A stretch of 64,000 bases of DNA from an uncultured Acidovorax sp. (GTDB lineage: Bacteria; Pseudomonadota; Gammaproteobacteria; Burkholderiales; Burkholderiaceae_C), in the NCBI GenBank assembly GCA_913774625.1, contig CAJYHL010000024.1, forward strand, positions 1 to 64,000, given 5' to 3'. Below the pieces are notes generated by a model. It was given only the letters and a program-made list of their open reading frames with translations, ran no database searches and was not told the origin of the DNA. Both the position numbers and the translations under genes were made by a program. Positions 63,033-64,000 of this stretch are shown piece by piece (position 1 is the stretch's first letter; each line of letters begins with the position of its first letter).

Positions 63033-64000
63033 GCCCGCGCCGGGCCCCGCCGGACCGTCGCAGCAGCCCCTGCAGGTGCTGCTGCTGGAGGACTCGGCCT
63101 TCGACGCCGAGCTGCTGCAGGAGGCGCTGCACGCGTCCTATCCCCGCGCCCGGCTGGAGCTGGTGCGCGACGGCGCAGGCTTCGCGGCGGCGCTGGAGCG
63201 CGGCGGCTTCGACGTCATCCTGTCCGACCACGAACTGGGGGGCTACAGCGGCACCGAGGCCCTGGCCCTGGCGCGCGAGCGGGTGCCCCATGTGCCCTTC
63301 ATCTTCGTGTCCGGCGTGATCGGCGAGGACAACGCGGTCGAGCTGCTCAAGCGCGGCGCCACCGACTACGTGAGCAAGGGCCGGCTGGCGCGGCTGGCCT
63401 CGGTGCTGGAGCGGGCGCTGCGCGAAGTGGCCGAACGCGAGGCCCGCGCCGCCGCCGAGCGCGGACTGCGTGCGGCCAAGGAAGAGGCCGAACGCCTGAC
63501 GGCCGAGCTGGCCGAGCGCGTGCGCGAGGTCGAGGCCGGTCAGGCACGTCTGCGCGCCGCCACCGACGCGGGTGGCCTGGGCGTCTGGCAGCTCGACGTG
63601 GCGCGGCGCGAGCTGTTCGCTTCCAGCCACTGCAAGAGCAATTTCGGGCGCGATCCGGACCTGCCCTTCACCTACGGCGATCTGCTGGCCGCCGTCCACC
63701 CCGACGACCGCACACGCATGGCCGCCGCCGTGGAGCACACCCTGTCCACCGGCGAGGACTACCGCATCGAGTACCGCATCGTGCGGCCCGACGGGCAACT
63801 GGCCTGGGTGCGGGTGATGGGCCGGCTGGAAACCGATGGCGCGGGCGGCTCGCTCTACATGGCCGGCATCTCGCAGGAGATCACCGACACCATGCTGTCG
63901 CTGCGCCGCGCCGAGCTGCTGGACTATCTGGACCGCGAGGTCTACGGCGTCATACCCGACCCGCGCGAGATCGCCTACCGCGCCGCCGAGGCGCTGGGCC
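63025..64000 (+). CDS. Response regulator-PAS multidomain protein, 5' part (cut by window end)
   Basis: About 325 residues are visible, open to the window end. A receiver (about 15-135) has LLLEDSAFDAELL and the phosphorylated Asp68 in VILSDHELGG. A coiled coil of ~40 residues leads to a PAS fold (about 170-300; ATDAGGLGVWQLDVARREL, VHPDDRTRM, YRIVRPDGQLAWVRVMG). The part after it (from ~305) looks like the start of a further sensor domain. The full protein is probably a hybrid kinase or GGDEF/EAL enzyme that takes the phytochrome signal; the output is not in the window. It overlaps the preceding regulator gene by 8 bp. Confidence 0.85.
   Translation, partial: MTEPAPGPAGPSQQPLQVLLLEDSAFDAELLQEALHASYPRARLELVRDGAGFAAALERGGFDVILSDHELGGYSGTEALALARERVPHVPFIFVSGVIGEDNAVELLKRGATDYVSKGRLARLASVLERALREVAEREARAAAERGLRAAKEEAERLTAELAERVREVEAGQARLRAATDAGGLGVWQLDVARRELFASSHCKSNFGRDPDLPFTYGDLLAAVHPDDRTRMAAAVEHTLSTGEDYRIEYRIVRPDGQLAWVRVMGRLETDGAGGSLYMAGISQEITDTMLSLRRAELLDYLDREVYGVIPDPREIAYRAAEALG

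Overview
The window is one continuous stretch of GC-rich chromosome from a betaproteobacterium of the order Burkholderiales, most likely family Comamonadaceae (Acidovorax, Delftia or Comamonas-like). This rests on family-level resemblance of the proteins, the codon bias and the gene content; no rRNA or tRNA gene is present to fix the taxon. Genes are densely packed, with many ATGA or longer stop/start overlaps. I see no insertion sequence, prophage, CRISPR array or tRNA.

Layout. 1-9.8 kb is core and housekeeping-like: the end of a chemoreceptor, a DUF2127 membrane protein, a secreted phytase-like esterase, riboflavin synthase, a diguanylate cyclase, a GNAT enzyme, a divergent LysR/EamA exporter pair, a NUDIX hydrolase and an MscS channel. 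9.9-16.8 kb holds a cytoplasmic-type trehalase with an SDR, a DUF1439 lipoprotein, a 3-methyladenine glycosylase, a DTW tRNA-modifying enzyme joined to a HepT/MntA toxin-antitoxin pair, a methyltransferase and a VOC protein. 17.1-21.9 kb is sbcDC. 22.5-24.0 kb is a short AT-rich accessory patch with an HNH nuclease and an acetyltransferase. 24.0-30.3 kb holds a topoisomerase III fused to an H1-like tail and a SWIB domain, a divergent SET-domain methyltransferase, birA, a SPOR-like membrane protein and a glutathione peroxidase.

30.6-52.5 kb is the notable part, a catabolic supercluster. The first block (SDR, StyA/indole-monooxygenase-type FAD enzyme, its flavin reductase, an isatin-hydrolase-like cyclase, a phytoene-desaturase-like flavoprotein, an outer-membrane aromatic channel, a chemoreceptor) looks like an indole -> isatin -> isatinate upper pathway. 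An AraC regulator then faces a second block: IorA, an MFS transporter, IorB, a thioesterase, a fused aryl-CoA monooxygenase/Old-Yellow-Enzyme, a gentisate-dioxygenase-like cupin, an FAH hydrolase, a nitrilase-superfamily enzyme, maleate isomerase and MarR. There is no aryl-CoA ligase in the cluster. I infer that IorAB oxidatively decarboxylates isatinate, a 2-oxoacid, straight to 2-aminobenzoyl-CoA. This would be 5-hydroxylated, released as 5-hydroxyanthranilate, ring-cleaved to maleamylpyruvate, and converted through maleamate and maleate to fumarate plus pyruvate and ammonia. Each family assignment is well supported; the joined route is a hypothesis.

52.7-64 kb holds a flavin reductase, a WYL regulator with a VOC partner, ProQ, glcE-DUF1275-glcF without an adjacent glcD, an SMP-30 lactonase and a bacteriophytochrome kinase overlapping two response-regulator genes, the last cut by the window end. 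A family of ~70-110 bp palindromic intergenic repeats occurs three times (5.8, 38.2 and 52.6 kb), with compensatory base changes between copies.
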